Assembly: GCA_964612455.1 (NCBI GenBank)
Contig: CAZTCB010000001.1
Span: 1 to 64,000 of the forward strand
Source: SFEB01 sp964612455
GTDB lineage: Bacteria; Bacillota; Clostridia; Christensenellales; CAG-314
Length of the DNA: 64,000 bases
Reading direction: 5' to 3'
In this document: positions 15,675-23,436 of the stretch, in pieces
Position numbering within the stretch: position 1 is the stretch's first letter
Layout: the number at the start of each line of letters is the position of its first letter
Program-made: the position numbers and the translations under genes
The notes under the pieces: generated by a model
What the model was told of the DNA's origin: nothing
Databases searched by the model: none
What the model saw: the letters and a program-made list of their open reading frames with translations, nothing else

Positions 15675-16880
15675 ATGGATAATTTTTATGAGAATATGTA
15701 TGAAGATCCCAACACGTTGGCGTCGCATGTCGTCAAGATAAAGGTTATAGGTGTCGGCGGTGGTGGTAATAATGCCATAAACAGAATGATTCAGTCGGGT
15801 ATACAGAGTGCGTCTTTCGTCGCGGTAAACACCGACAAACAGGCATTGTATCTTTCTCAGGCGCAGGAAAGAGTGCAAATAGGGGAGAAGGTTACCAAGG
15901 GACTTGGTGCCGGAGCAAACCCCGATGTCGGTAAACAAGCGGCAGAAGAAAGCAGGGAACTCATTAAAGAGGTATTGAAAGACACTGATATGGTGTTTAT
16001 AACCGCAGGCATGGGCGGCGGTACCGGCACTGGAGCAGCGCCTGTTATTGCCGGTATTGCCAAAGAAATGGGCATACTTACCGTTGCTGTTGTTACCAAA
16101 CCGTTTAGCTTCGAAGGTCCTCGTCGTATGAAAAACGCAGAGTCGGGTATTGCTAATCTGCGTGAGAAAGTAGACACGCTCGTGATTATTCCTAACGACA
16201 AGTTGACTCAAAACTTTTCTAAATCGGTATCTATTCTCGAGGCATTTAATCATGCCGACGACGTATTGCGTCAAGGTATATTGGGCATTACGAACATTAT
16301 CGTTGTTCCTTCGCTTATCAATCTTGACTTTGCGGACATAAAGACAGTTATGGCTAACAGGGGCCTCGCACACATGGGACTAGGTGTCGGTAGGGGTGAA
16401 AGCAGAACTTTGGACGCCGTTCGCCAAGCAGTTTACAGTCCGCTGTTGGAAACTACAATCGAGGGTAGCACCGGTCTTGTTATTAACGTTACGGGTGGTC
16501 CGTCTTTGACTCTGGCGGAAGTGCAGAGTGCAGTCGGACTCGTCTCGGAGATTGTCGACCAACAGGCAACGGTGGTATTCGGTACGCATATTCAAGAAGA
16601 TATAGAGGACGAAGTACAGGTCACTATTATCGCGACCGGTTTTGACGCAAAGGAAATAGAAAAAGAGAATCCCATAGCAAGGGGGTTTTTAGAAGAGACG
16701 AATTCTACGAAAAATACTACCGGAAACAGAGCTATATTTGCAGAGTCCCCTCGTCGTAGCGAAAAGAAGGCGGAACCTATTATCGAGGACGACGCCGCTG
16801 TGGAGTTGGGGCTTCAAAGACCTAATATAAAACTTGACGAGGACAGCTCTATTCCTGCGTTTTTGCGCAAGAAACGTTAA
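15675..16880 (+). CDS. ftsZ: Cell division GTPase FtsZ
   Basis: FtsZ is the tubulin homologue that polymerises into the division ring. The 401-residue protein shows the N-terminal GVGGGGNNA loop (~residue 26), the tubulin signature GGGTGTGAAP (~115), the RRMKNAE region (~150), and the synergy loop with NLDFADIKTVM (~216) whose Asp completes the GTPase site of the next subunit. A charged linker (~325-385) ends in the conserved SIPAFLRKKR peptide that binds FtsA, SepF and other partners. AAGGAG upstream of ATG 15675 is a good ribosome binding site. Confidence 0.98.
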   Translation: MDNFYENMYEDPNTLASHVVKIKVIGVGGGGNNAINRMIQSGIQSASFVAVNTDKQALYLSQAQERVQIGEKVTKGLGAGANPDVGKQAAEESRELIKEVLKDTDMVFITAGMGGGTGTGAAPVIAGIAKEMGILTVAVVTKPFSFEGPRRMKNAESGIANLREKVDTLVIIPNDKLTQNFSKSVSILEAFNHADDVLRQGILGITNIIVVPSLINLDFADIKTVMANRGLAHMGLGVGRGESRTLDAVRQAVYSPLLETTIEGSTGLVINVTGGPSLTLAEVQSAVGLVSEIVDQQATVVFGTHIQEDIEDEVQVTIIATGFDAKEIEKENPIARGFLEETNSTKNTTGNRAIFAESPRRSEKKAEPIIEDDAAVELGLQRPNIKLDEDSSIPAFLRKKR

Positions 16881-16910
16881 AAATATTTAAGTCGACTTTT
16901 GAGGTATGAC

Positions 16911-18305
16911 ATGAAGAGAACATTGTTGTGTGAGTTTTATAAAAACGCATCTAAATATTCGGGGCAACGCATAGTCGTTTGCGGTTGGGCAAGAACGATA
17001 AGGGCAAGTAAAACTTTTGGTTTTATAGAGCTTAACGACGGTAGTTGTTTTAAGAGTATTCAGGTTGTTTTCGAGGCGGATAGAGTCAGTAATTACGAAG
17101 AAGTATCCAAGCTTAACGTCGGTAGCAGTCTTGTCGTTGAGGGGGAATTGGTTTTGACGCCCGAAAATAAGCAACCGTTTGAAATTAAAGCCGAAAGCAT
17201 ACGAATAGAAGGAAAATCCACGCCTGATTTTCCGCTCCAAAAGAAGCGTCATTCGGTGGAGTTTTTGCGAGAAATCGCTCACCTTCGTCCGCGTACTAAT
17301 TTAATCGGTGCGGCAATGAGAGTAAGGAGCGCGGCGGCGTTTGCTATACACAAGTTTTTTAATGAGCGCAATTTTGTCTATGTTCATACGCCTATCATTA
17401 CGACGAGTGACTGCGAGGGTGCCGGCGAGATGTTTCGTGTGACATCGTTGGATCTTAACGACCTTCCCAAAACCAAGGACGGTAAGGTTGATTTCAGTAA
17501 AGACTTTTTTGGAAAATCAACAAGTTTGACTGTTTCGGGGCAACTAAACGGCGAGTCTTATGCCTTGGCGTTTGGGAATATATACACGTTCGGACCTACG
17601 TTTAGGGCGGAAAATTCAAATACTCAGCGCCATGCTGCGGAATTTTGGATGATAGAGCCGGAAATAGCATTTGCCGATCTCGATGACGATATGCAATTGG
17701 CTCAGGATATGATAAAGTATATCGTAGGTTACGTTTTAGAAAATTGCAGCCAGGAAATAGAATTTTTTAATGCGTTTTCGGATACCGGATTGAAAGAAAG
17801 GTTAACCAAGCTTGTAAATAGTGAGTTTGGACACGTGACGTATACTCAGGCCGTAGAGCTGTTGGAAAAACACAACGATCAATTTGATTATCCGGTGCAT
17901 TGGGGTAGTGATTTGCAGACGGAGCATGAAAGATACCTGACCGAAAAAATATTTGACGGTCCCGTATTCGTTACCGATTATCCCAAAGAAATAAAATCTT
18001 TTTATATGAGATTAAACGACGACGGAAAAACCGTTGCCGCAATGGATATGCTTGTCCCGGGAGTGGGAGAGATGATTGGGGGCAGCCAAAGAGAAGAAAG
18101 ACTTGATTACCTTGAAAAACGTATAGAAGAACTCGGAATGAACCGAGAAATTTACGAGTGGTATATCGATTTGCGTCGTTTTGGTACCGCTAAACATGCG
18201 GGGTACGGTCTGGGTTTTGAACGGCTCATTATGTATCTTACGGGCATAAGTAACATAAGGGATGTATTACCTTTCCCGAGAACGGTTAACAATGCTTCTT
18301 ATTAA
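16911..18305 (+). CDS. asnS: Asparagine--tRNA ligase
   Basis: A class IIb aminoacyl-tRNA synthetase of 464 residues that charges tRNA-Asn. An N-terminal OB-fold anticodon domain (~residues 12-105) is followed by the class II core with motif 2 around FRAENSNTQRHAAEFWMIEPE (split over ~225-245) and motif 3 in HAGYGLGFERLIMYLTG near the C terminus. The asparagine-type length and insertions separate it from AspRS. ATG 16911 has GAGGT 5 nt upstream; an in-frame TTG at 16899 would overlap that site. No T-box leader is visible and the gene probably reads through from ftsZ, 30 nt upstream. A long hairpin terminates it. Confidence 0.95.
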   Translation: MKRTLLCEFYKNASKYSGQRIVVCGWARTIRASKTFGFIELNDGSCFKSIQVVFEADRVSNYEEVSKLNVGSSLVVEGELVLTPENKQPFEIKAESIRIEGKSTPDFPLQKKRHSVEFLREIAHLRPRTNLIGAAMRVRSAAAFAIHKFFNERNFVYVHTPIITTSDCEGAGEMFRVTSLDLNDLPKTKDGKVDFSKDFFGKSTSLTVSGQLNGESYALAFGNIYTFGPTFRAENSNTQRHAAEFWMIEPEIAFADLDDDMQLAQDMIKYIVGYVLENCSQEIEFFNAFSDTGLKERLTKLVNSEFGHVTYTQAVELLEKHNDQFDYPVHWGSDLQTEHERYLTEKIFDGPVFVTDYPKEIKSFYMRLNDDGKTVAAMDMLVPGVGEMIGGSQREERLDYLEKRIEELGMNREIYEWYIDLRRFGTAKHAGYGLGFERLIMYLTGISNIRDVLPFPRTVNNASY

Positions 18306-18327
18306 AATTGAGATATTACGATCATGT

Positions 18328-18368
18328 AAAGCATAAAAGCGCGGATGTTTTCCGCGCTTTTATGCTTT
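18328..18368. terminator. Bidirectional terminator between asnS and the small minus-strand gene
   Basis: A perfect 18-bp inverted repeat (18328-18345 with 18351-18368) with a 5-nt loop. The GC core (GCGCGGA) is followed by TTTTATGCTTT on both strands, as expected between convergent genes. Confidence 0.85.
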
Positions 18369-18376
18369 GAGGAGAA

Positions 18377-18574
18377 TTATTCTTTAGTTTGCGTAACGGT
18401 AAACGATTTGCTCTTGTCGCTAATTTTAAAGCTAACTTGCGTCCCGTTACAATTTAATTTGCAGTCAAATGAATTTTGTGGCGGTGGCGGTGGTTTGATA
18501 GTATTGCAAGCTGGTTTACATCGGTCGTTTTCTTTTGCATATTCGTAATCTTGTTGATTTCTGTATTTTGGCAT
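18377..18574 (-). CDS. Small Cys/Pro-containing protein, 65 aa, unknown function
   Basis: I do not recognise it. The predicted peptide is hydrophilic with a Tyr/Asp-rich start, two Cys pairs of the form CxxxC (CKPAC, CKLNC), a run of five prolines between them, and a Ser/Lys/Thr-rich end; no membrane helix. Support for it being real: AAAGGA lies 6-7 nt upstream of the ATG on the minus strand, TATAAT is present on the minus strand at 18591-18596, a bidirectional terminator follows its stop, and it fits exactly between convergent asnS and divergent acpP. A plus-strand frame over the same bases has no ribosome binding site. The Cys spacing could bind metal or form disulfides; that is inference. 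Confidence 0.55.
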   Translation of the reverse strand: MPKYRNQQDYEYAKENDRCKPACNTIKPPPPPQNSFDCKLNCNGTQVSFKISDKSKSFTVTQTKE

Positions 18575-18646
18575 GTTTTTCCTTTACTTTATTATATAAA
18601 AACAAAAAAAATATAGTTACGATATCAAAAACATATAAAAAAATCG

Positions 18647-18675
18647 TTGCAAAAATTATATTTTTGATGTATAAT
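18647..18675 (+). promoter_or_regulatory. Sigma-A promoter of acpP
   Basis: TTGCAA (18647-18652), a 17-nt spacer and TATAAT (18670-18675), 12 nt before the AAGGAGG of acpP. Confidence 0.85.
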
Positions 18676-18705
18676 TCAAAATGAACAAGGAGGTAAATGT
18701 TTTTT

Positions 18706-18933
18706 ATGTTTGAGGAAATCAAAACGTTATTGGCTAAGAAACTTAATATTCCGCAAGAAAAAATTACTTTGGAGTCAAATATTATTTCGGATCTCGGCGC
18801 AGATTCTTTGGATATTGTCGAGATGTTGATGACGCTCGATCAGGAATACGGGATAGAAATTCCCGATGAGGCGGCGGCAGAGTTTAAAACTGTCGGCGAC
18901 ATCGTTGATTTTGTAGAAGCCAAAAGGGGTTAA
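18706..18933 (+). CDS. acpP: Acyl carrier protein
   Basis: The small acidic carrier that holds growing fatty acyl chains on a phosphopantetheine arm. The protein (75 aa) has the canonical LGADSLDIVEM motif, whose Ser is the attachment site. Start choice is uncertain: AAGGAGG (18687-18693) is 3 nt before an ATG at 18697 and 12 nt before the ATG at 18706; I prefer 18706 because family members begin MFEEIK. Unusually it stands alone with its own promoter and two tandem terminators; no fab or pls genes are adjacent. A specialised ACP is possible but the sequence looks like the housekeeping form. Confidence 0.93.
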   Translation: MFEEIKTLLAKKLNIPQEKITLESNIISDLGADSLDIVEMLMTLDQEYGIEIPDEAAAEFKTVGDIVDFVEAKRG

Positions 18934-18945
18934 TTAAAATATGTT

Positions 18946-18981
18946 TCGCAACGAGTCGGTTGGTTCGTTGCGATTTTTTTT
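18946..18981 (+). terminator. Intrinsic terminator after acpP
   Basis: TCGCAACGA (18946-18954) pairs with TCGTTGCGA (18965-18973), followed by eight T. Confidence 0.93.
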
Positions 18982-18987
18982 ATGCAT

Positions 18988-19016
18988 ATCGGCTTAAAAT
19001 AAAGCCGATTTTATTT
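18988..19016 (+). terminator. Second, tandem terminator after acpP
   Basis: ATCGGCTT (18988-18995) pairs with AAGCCGAT (19002-19009), followed by TTTATTTT. Tandem terminators suggest tight insulation of the highly expressed acpP. Confidence 0.75.
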
Positions 19017-19071
19017 TAACATTATTCGGTAAAAAAGTAATTTTTGGCATACACTATCGGTAAGGGATGTT

Positions 19072-19842
19072 ATGCAGGAATTAGTTTTAAACACAACGAA
19101 ACGCGATTCGCACTTTTTAAATTATGTTTACGACAGGATAGCGCGACCGATAGAATCCGTCGGAGGTATTTGCACGATTTATGAATTTGAAGATAAGATC
19201 ACCTTGGGGGTTGTCGTTAGCGATGAGTGTTTTTCTTCCGTTAACAAAGCAACCAAATCTGCAGTTGCAGAAGTTTTGGCTATCGGTTATAAAAACAGGT
19301 TTTTAAAAGAAAGAATAGATATAGATACGAGTTCGTTGGCGGGACGACTTTTGTTGGACACGATGTGTATATTTGACAGTAACTACGATACTAAAGTAAT
19401 AAGAAAGAATATTTTAGAAATCGTCAATCTCAATCTTGAGGGTTGTTACAACTTCAGATTGAAAGAGATTAAGGATAAATGGCTCGAGATAGTAGAGCTT
19501 TCAAATAATCATAGTGCATATTTTAAGGAAGAAGGCGTTATCTTTGATTTTTTGACGTACCTCATGGACGCGATACCGTGTTTGTGCGATAGCGTAACCG
19601 TATTGGTTGATTTGCCTGAAAAGACATTTCAGCTGATTGACGGTGCGGATAGATTGTTGACAAAATTTGAGACTTTTTTGGACGAAGAAGATATGGCCGA
19701 GCAGATTTTATGTAATTTAATATGTTTTAACCCCAACGTCGTCAGGTATTGCGGAGATATCAACGAGTTGGGAGAAGAATTTTGCCATGTTATAAATGAA
19801 ATATTCAACGTCAGAGAATTTTTAGATAATAAGTTACGATAA
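19072..19842 (+). CDS. ytxC: YtxC-like putative sporulation protein
   Basis: A 256-residue soluble alpha/beta protein without recognised catalytic motifs. Length, a mostly helical second half with IVNLNLEGCYNFRLKEI and FLTYLMD segments, and position directly upstream of thrS all match YtxC, whose gene neighbours thrS in Bacillus and many Clostridia. YtxC is listed as a putative sporulation protein of unknown biochemistry. The ATG at 19072 follows TAAGGGATG, a modest ribosome binding site; no convincing sigma-A promoter is seen upstream. The thrS promoter begins 5 nt after its stop codon, so the two genes are transcribed separately. Family assignment is moderately sure; function is not known. 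Confidence 0.6.
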   Translation: MQELVLNTTKRDSHFLNYVYDRIARPIESVGGICTIYEFEDKITLGVVVSDECFSSVNKATKSAVAEVLAIGYKNRFLKERIDIDTSSLAGRLLLDTMCIFDSNYDTKVIRKNILEIVNLNLEGCYNFRLKEIKDKWLEIVELSNNHSAYFKEEGVIFDFLTYLMDAIPCLCDSVTVLVDLPEKTFQLIDGADRLLTKFETFLDEEDMAEQILCNLICFNPNVVRYCGDINELGEEFCHVINEIFNVREFLDNKLR

Positions 19843-19846
19843 ATAG

Positions 19847-19874
19847 TTGACAAATATTTTTTTTGTGCTAATAT
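19847..19874 (+). promoter_or_regulatory. Promoter of the thrS T-box leader
   Basis: TTGACA (19847-19852), 16-nt spacer and an extended -10, TGC-TAATAT (-10 at 19869-19874). The start site should be near 19881. Confidence 0.85.
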
Positions 19875-19880
19875 GAATTA

Positions 19881-20114
19881 TACAGTTTTTATTAACGCTA
19901 AGGATAGACACGCTTTGTCGATAAACTCTTTTTGAGCGAGCGCATTACGGTGAGAGTTGCGTAGGAGTCCGCCAAGGTACCACTATCCGTTTCGTTCGCG
20001 TTTGATCCGTCGTGTTAAAAACGGATGAAAGAGGTTGCCGTTTTATTCGGCGACAATGAAGGTGGAACCGCGGATTTTTATTCGTCCTTTGTTTTTAAGG
20101 GACGATTTTTTTTT
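19881..20114 (+). promoter_or_regulatory. T-box riboswitch controlling thrS (Thr, specifier ACC)
   Basis: The leader carries the T-box core AATGAAGGTGGAACCGCGG (20055-20073), whose bulge pairs with the acceptor end of uncharged tRNA, followed by a terminator. Stem I is closed by GGATAG (19902-19907) pairing with CTATCC (19983-19988). Just inside the 3' strand is ACC (19979-19981) followed by A, the geometry of a specifier codon, and it encodes threonine, matching the downstream gene. Uncharged tRNA-Thr should stabilise the antiterminator and switch thrS on. Confidence 0.95.
20082..20114 (+). terminator. Terminator arm of the thrS T-box
   Basis: A stem formed by 20082-20091 and 20096-20105 (one G-U pair), followed by nine T. 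It is mutually exclusive with the antiterminator containing the T-box sequence just upstream. Confidence 0.9.
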
Positions 20115-20141
20115 GGAAAATAAATATCTAAGGAGAATTAT

Positions 20142-22079
20142 ATGATAAAAATTACTTTGCCCGATGGTGGCGTAAAAGAGTTTGAAGGCAGTGTTTCGGC
20201 TCTCGACGTCATTAAGACGATAAGTGAAGGCTTGGCAAGAAACGCCGTTTGCGTTAAAGTCAACGGTGAGCTAAAAGATTTAAATTGCATACTTGAGAAT
20301 GATTGTGACTTTAAAGTATTAACGTTTAAAGACGAAGAAGGTAAAGACGTTTATCGTCATACTACCAGTCATATTTTGGCGCAAGCGATAAAAAATATTT
20401 ATCCTACCGCTAAATTGGCAATAGGCCCTTCTATAAAAAATGGTTTTTATTATGATATCGATTTTAAGACACCTATTACTTTAGATGATTTTTCGGTAAT
20501 AGAAGCCGAAATGCAGAGAATTATAAAAGCCGATTTGCCAATCACGCGGAGTGTGATTACTACAAAGCAAGCGATGAGTGATTTTGCCGACGAGCCTTAT
20601 AAAAAGGAATTGATTAACGGGATTTCGGACGATACGGTTTCGGTTTATACACAAGGTAATTTTTCGGACATGTGCCGTGGACCGCACCTTATTAGCACGG
20701 GTAAGGTTAAGGCTTTTAAGTTAACGCAGATTGCCGGTGCGTATTGGCGCGGTGACAGCAAAAATAAGATGCTGACTCGTATTTACGGTACTTCTTTTGA
20801 TAAAAAGTCCGATTTAGACGAGTATTTGGCAAGGATTGAGGACGCTAAAAAACGTGACCACAACAAGCTTGGCAGAGAACTCGGATTGTTTATGACAGAT
20901 GAGTTGGTTGGTCAGGGATTACCTCTTTTAATGCCGAAAGGCGCAAGGATAATAAAAACATTATCGCGGTGGGTAGAAGACGAAGAAGAACGTCGCGGTT
21001 ATCAATACGTACGCACGCCTATCATGGCAAAAAGCGATTTGTACAAGGTGAGCGGGCACTGGGACCATTATCGCGATGCTATGTTTGTCCTCGGCGATCC
21101 TGAAAAGAGCGATACGGAAGAAGTATTGGCTTTGAGGCCTATGGATTGTCCGTTTCAATTTGAAATTTATAAAAACGGAGTGAAGAGTTACAAGGATTTA
21201 CCCGTTCGTTACAACGAAACCGCGCCTTTGTTTCGTAATGAAAACAGTGGCGAAATGCATGGTTTGATTCGCGTCCGTCAGTTTACGTTGGCAGACGGGC
21301 ATATAGTTTGTAGGCCGGATCAGGTAGAGCAAGAGTTTTTGGGCGTGTTGGATCTGATAATATATTTTATGACCAATCTCGGTTTAGACAAAGACGTTAG
21401 CTATCGTTTCAGTCGCTGGGATCCGAATAATAAAGAAAAATATATTGACGATCCCGTTGCATGGACGAATGCCGAATGCAAAATGAAAGAAATTCTTGAC
21501 AATGCCGGCATCGATTACGAAGAAGCAATCGGCGAGGCGGCTTTTTACGGTCCAAAACTCGACGTACAGTGCGTAAACGTATTCGGAAAAGAAGATACGC
21601 TGTTTACCATACAAATCGACTTTGAGCTTGCGAAGCGATTTGAGATGACCTATATCGATGAGAACGGCCAAAAGCAATATCCGTTTATTATTCATCGTAG
21701 CAGTATAGGTTGTTACGAGCGCACTTTGGCGATTTTAATCGAAAAATACGCGGGAGCATTTCCGACGTGGATAGCACCGGTTCAGGTGAAAGTAATAAGC
21801 CTTACGGATCGCACTAAGGAAAAAGTCGAGGAGATAACCGGACTGCTTAAGCAATGTGGCGTATACGCAGAGGCAGATGTAAGAAATGAAAAAGTAGGAT
21901 TCAAAATAAGAGAGGCACAGTTGGAAAAAATACCGTATATGTTGATTATCGGTGACAAAGAGGCAGAAAACGGTACCGTTGCCGTGCGCAGTCGCAAAGA
22001 CGGCGATATCGGTTCAATGGCCTTTGAAGAATTTAGGCAAAAAATTCTTAATGAAATAGCGACAAAGGCTCATGATTAA
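20142..22079 (+). CDS. thrS: Threonine--tRNA ligase
   Basis: A class IIa synthetase of 645 residues that charges tRNA-Thr and edits mischarged serine. Domain order: TGS (~1-62), editing domain with HTTSH (~73), catalytic core (~240-535) and C-terminal anticodon-binding domain (~540-640). Zinc ligands are visible as Cys in RPMDCPF, His in ADGHIV and His in IIHRSS. The motif 2 block RNENSGEMHGLIRVRQFT is intact. MDCPFQF and SIGCYER differ from the common MNCPGHM and LGSIER versions, placing this in a divergent but evidently functional subgroup. AAGGAG precedes ATG 20142. Control is by the T-box leader. Confidence 0.96.
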   Translation: MIKITLPDGGVKEFEGSVSALDVIKTISEGLARNAVCVKVNGELKDLNCILENDCDFKVLTFKDEEGKDVYRHTTSHILAQAIKNIYPTAKLAIGPSIKNGFYYDIDFKTPITLDDFSVIEAEMQRIIKADLPITRSVITTKQAMSDFADEPYKKELINGISDDTVSVYTQGNFSDMCRGPHLISTGKVKAFKLTQIAGAYWRGDSKNKMLTRIYGTSFDKKSDLDEYLARIEDAKKRDHNKLGRELGLFMTDELVGQGLPLLMPKGARIIKTLSRWVEDEEERRGYQYVRTPIMAKSDLYKVSGHWDHYRDAMFVLGDPEKSDTEEVLALRPMDCPFQFEIYKNGVKSYKDLPVRYNETAPLFRNENSGEMHGLIRVRQFTLADGHIVCRPDQVEQEFLGVLDLIIYFMTNLGLDKDVSYRFSRWDPNNKEKYIDDPVAWTNAECKMKEILDNAGIDYEEAIGEAAFYGPKLDVQCVNVFGKEDTLFTIQIDFELAKRFEMTYIDENGQKQYPFIIHRSSIGCYERTLAILIEKYAGAFPTWIAPVQVKVISLTDRTKEKVEEITGLLKQCGVYAEADVRNEKVGFKIREAQLEKIPYMLIIGDKEAENGTVAVRSRKDGDIGSMAFEEFRQKILNEIATKAHD

Positions 22080-22100
22080 AAAAGTTTAAAAAAGTATAAA

Positions 22101-22129
22101 AAAACGGTTGACATTGTCAACCGTTTTTG
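22101..22129 (+). terminator. Terminator after thrS, overlapping the infC promoter
   Basis: ACGGTTGAC pairs with GTCAACCGT around a 3-nt loop, preceded by A and followed by five T. Its 5' arm and loop contain the TTGACA of the next promoter. Confidence 0.88.
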
Positions 22130-22136
22130 TTATCAT
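22108..22136 (+). promoter_or_regulatory. Promoter of infC-rpmI-rplT
   Basis: TTGACA (22108-22113), a 17-nt spacer and TATCAT (22131-22136). The -35 is embedded in the thrS terminator hairpin. Start expected near 22143. Confidence 0.75.
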
Positions 22137-22142
22137 TGATAG

Positions 22143-22269
22143 GTAAAGAAGAAGTTTGTTCTCACCTTGGATGGCGTTGCCGTCGGGTAGTCTATATCGA
22201 CAATTTAGTTGTCGTAGTGAGTGCGGGCTTTTTCGGTTCGCATTTTTTTTATTTTCGGAGGTAATTATC
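22143..22269 (+). promoter_or_regulatory. infC operon leader with attenuator (L20-type leader)
   Basis: A ~127-nt structured leader: CTCAC near 22161 can pair with GTGAG near 22217, a CGACAA/TTGTCG hairpin lies between, and a terminator hairpin follows. In Bacillota the IF3-L35-L20 operon is repressed by L20 binding such a leader and promoting termination. Position and terminator support the same here; I cannot verify the L20 site by eye. Confidence 0.7.
22222..22250 (+). terminator. Attenuator terminator in the infC leader
   Basis: TGCGGGC (from 22222) pairs, with G-U pairs, to the arm ending TTCGCA (22237-22242), followed by eight T and 7 nt before the infC ribosome binding site. Confidence 0.8.
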
Positions 22270-22830
22270 ATTAAAGAACTTCAAATAAACGAGCAGATCA
22301 GAGACAAAGAAGTGCGCCTGATAGGTGCGGACGGATCTCAACTCGGTATTTTTAGCGCGTATAACGCGCAAAAAATTGCAGACGAAGCTCATCTGGATTT
22401 AGTTAAAATTTCGCCTACTGCCACACCGCCGGTATGCAAGATAGTTGATTACGGCAAGTATCGTTACGAGCAGAGCAAGAAAGAAAAAGAAGCCAAAAAA
22501 AATCAAAAAACGGTTGAACTTAAAGAAATTCGTTTATCGATGACAATCGATGACGGAGACCTTAATACAAAAGCCAAAACTGCGGCAAAATTTTTAAAAG
22601 AAGGCGACAAGGTAAAGATATCTTTGAGAATGCGCGGACGCCAAATGGTATACGTCAACGAGGGGATATCGGTAGTGCTCAAGTTTGCCGAACTTTTGGG
22701 CGACTCGGTCGCTGTTGAAAAAAAACCCGTTGCGGAAGGTCGCTATATTACAATGGTAGTAGCGTCGGCAAATGCAAAATCCGCAACTGCTACTAAACAA
22801 ACATTAAACGGAGGAAATAAAGATGCCTAA
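22270..22830 (+). CDS. infC: Translation initiation factor IF-3
   Basis: IF-3 binds the 30S subunit, prevents premature 50S joining and checks the start codon. The 186-residue protein begins at the family's INEQIRDKEVRLIG block and has the N domain, a Lys-rich linker (KKEKEAKKNQK) and C domain with RMRGRQM. No ATG, GTG or TTG lies at the right place. GGAGG at 22257-22261 points to ATT at 22270 (8 nt spacing) or ATC at 22267 (5 nt). A non-AUG start is classic for infC and makes its translation sensitive to IF-3 itself. An ATG far upstream at 22156 would put leader sequence into the protein and is rejected. Confidence 0.95.
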   Translation: MKELQINEQIRDKEVRLIGADGSQLGIFSAYNAQKIADEAHLDLVKISPTATPPVCKIVDYGKYRYEQSKKEKEAKKNQKTVELKEIRLSMTIDDGDLNTKAKTAAKFLKEGDKVKISLRMRGRQMVYVNEGISVVLKFAELLGDSVAVEKKPVAEGRYITMVVASANAKSATATKQTLNGGNKDA

Positions 22831-23017
22831 ACAAAAATCACACAGTGGCGCTGCAAAAAGATTCAGTGTCAAAAAATCAGGCAAAGTCAAGAGAGCTCAG
22901 ATGGGTAAAAACCATATTTTGACTAAAAAGACAACAAAACGCACCCGTTCGCTTCGCGGACCCGCTTACGTCGATAAAGCGCAAGAGAAGACAATCAGAC
23001 AAATGTTGCCGTATTAA
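22823..23017 (+). CDS. rpmI: Ribosomal protein bL35
   Basis: A 64-residue very basic large-subunit protein with the typical MPKQKSHSGAAKRF start and Lys/Arg-rich body (TKKTTKRTRSLRG). Its ATG overlaps the last 8 nt of infC, and GGAGG lies just upstream inside infC, so translation is coupled to IF-3. It belongs to the infC-rpmI-rplT operon under leader control. Confidence 0.97.
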   Translation: MPKQKSHSGAAKRFSVKKSGKVKRAQMGKNHILTKKTTKRTRSLRGPAYVDKAQEKTIRQMLPY

Positions 23018-23031
23018 TAGGAGGATGAACC

Positions 23032-23385
23032 ATGAGAATTAAACGCGGTGTTAACGCTGTAAAAAAACGTAGAAAAATTTTAAAGCTTGCTAAGGGTTAT
23101 TTCGGCGCAAAGAGTAAAAATTATCGTATCGCAAGACAAGCCGTAATGAAGTCCGGCAATTATGCGTATATCGGACGCAGACTGAAAAAGAGAGACTTTC
23201 GCAATCTTTGGATTGCACGTATCAATGCCGGTGCAAGAGCAAATGGTTTGTCTTATAGCAAATTTATGCACGGCTTGAAGGTTGCTAACATTCAACTTAA
23301 CCGTAAGGTTTTGGCTGATATAGCGGTAAACGATGCAAAGACTTTCACACAGCTTGCGGAAACAGCTAAAGCAAACCTTAAGTAA
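23032..23385 (+). CDS. rplT: Ribosomal protein bL20
   Basis: A 117-residue 23S rRNA-binding protein needed early in 50S assembly, and the expected repressor of its own operon. It has the family start MRIKRGVNAVKKRRKILK, the long basic helix and the globular C-terminal half with LWIARINAGARANGLSYSKF. AGGAGG precedes the ATG, 14 nt after rpmI. A terminator follows immediately after the stop. Confidence 0.98.
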   Translation: MRIKRGVNAVKKRRKILKLAKGYFGAKSKNYRIARQAVMKSGNYAYIGRRLKKRDFRNLWIARINAGARANGLSYSKFMHGLKVANIQLNRKVLADIAVNDAKTFTQLAETAKANLK

Positions 23386-23398
23386 TTGACTTTACTTA

Positions 23399-23430
23399 GC
23401 CTTCAGGCGCGTCTTGAAGGCTTTTGTTTT
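23399..23430 (+). terminator. Intrinsic terminator after rplT
   Basis: GCCTTCA (23399-23405) pairs with TGAAGGC (23415-23421), followed by TTTTGTTTT. It ends 6 nt before the start codon of the next gene. Confidence 0.85.
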
Positions 23431-23436
23431 AGTGTT

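Noticed and set aside
18345..18548. A 67-codon plus-strand frame after asnS
   Set aside because: It starts inside the terminator hairpin with no Shine-Dalgarno; the opposite-strand frame has better signals.
22156..22269. N-terminal extension of infC from an upstream ATG
   Set aside because: It would translate the attenuator hairpin and T tract; IF-3 homology and GGAGG place the start at 22264-22272.
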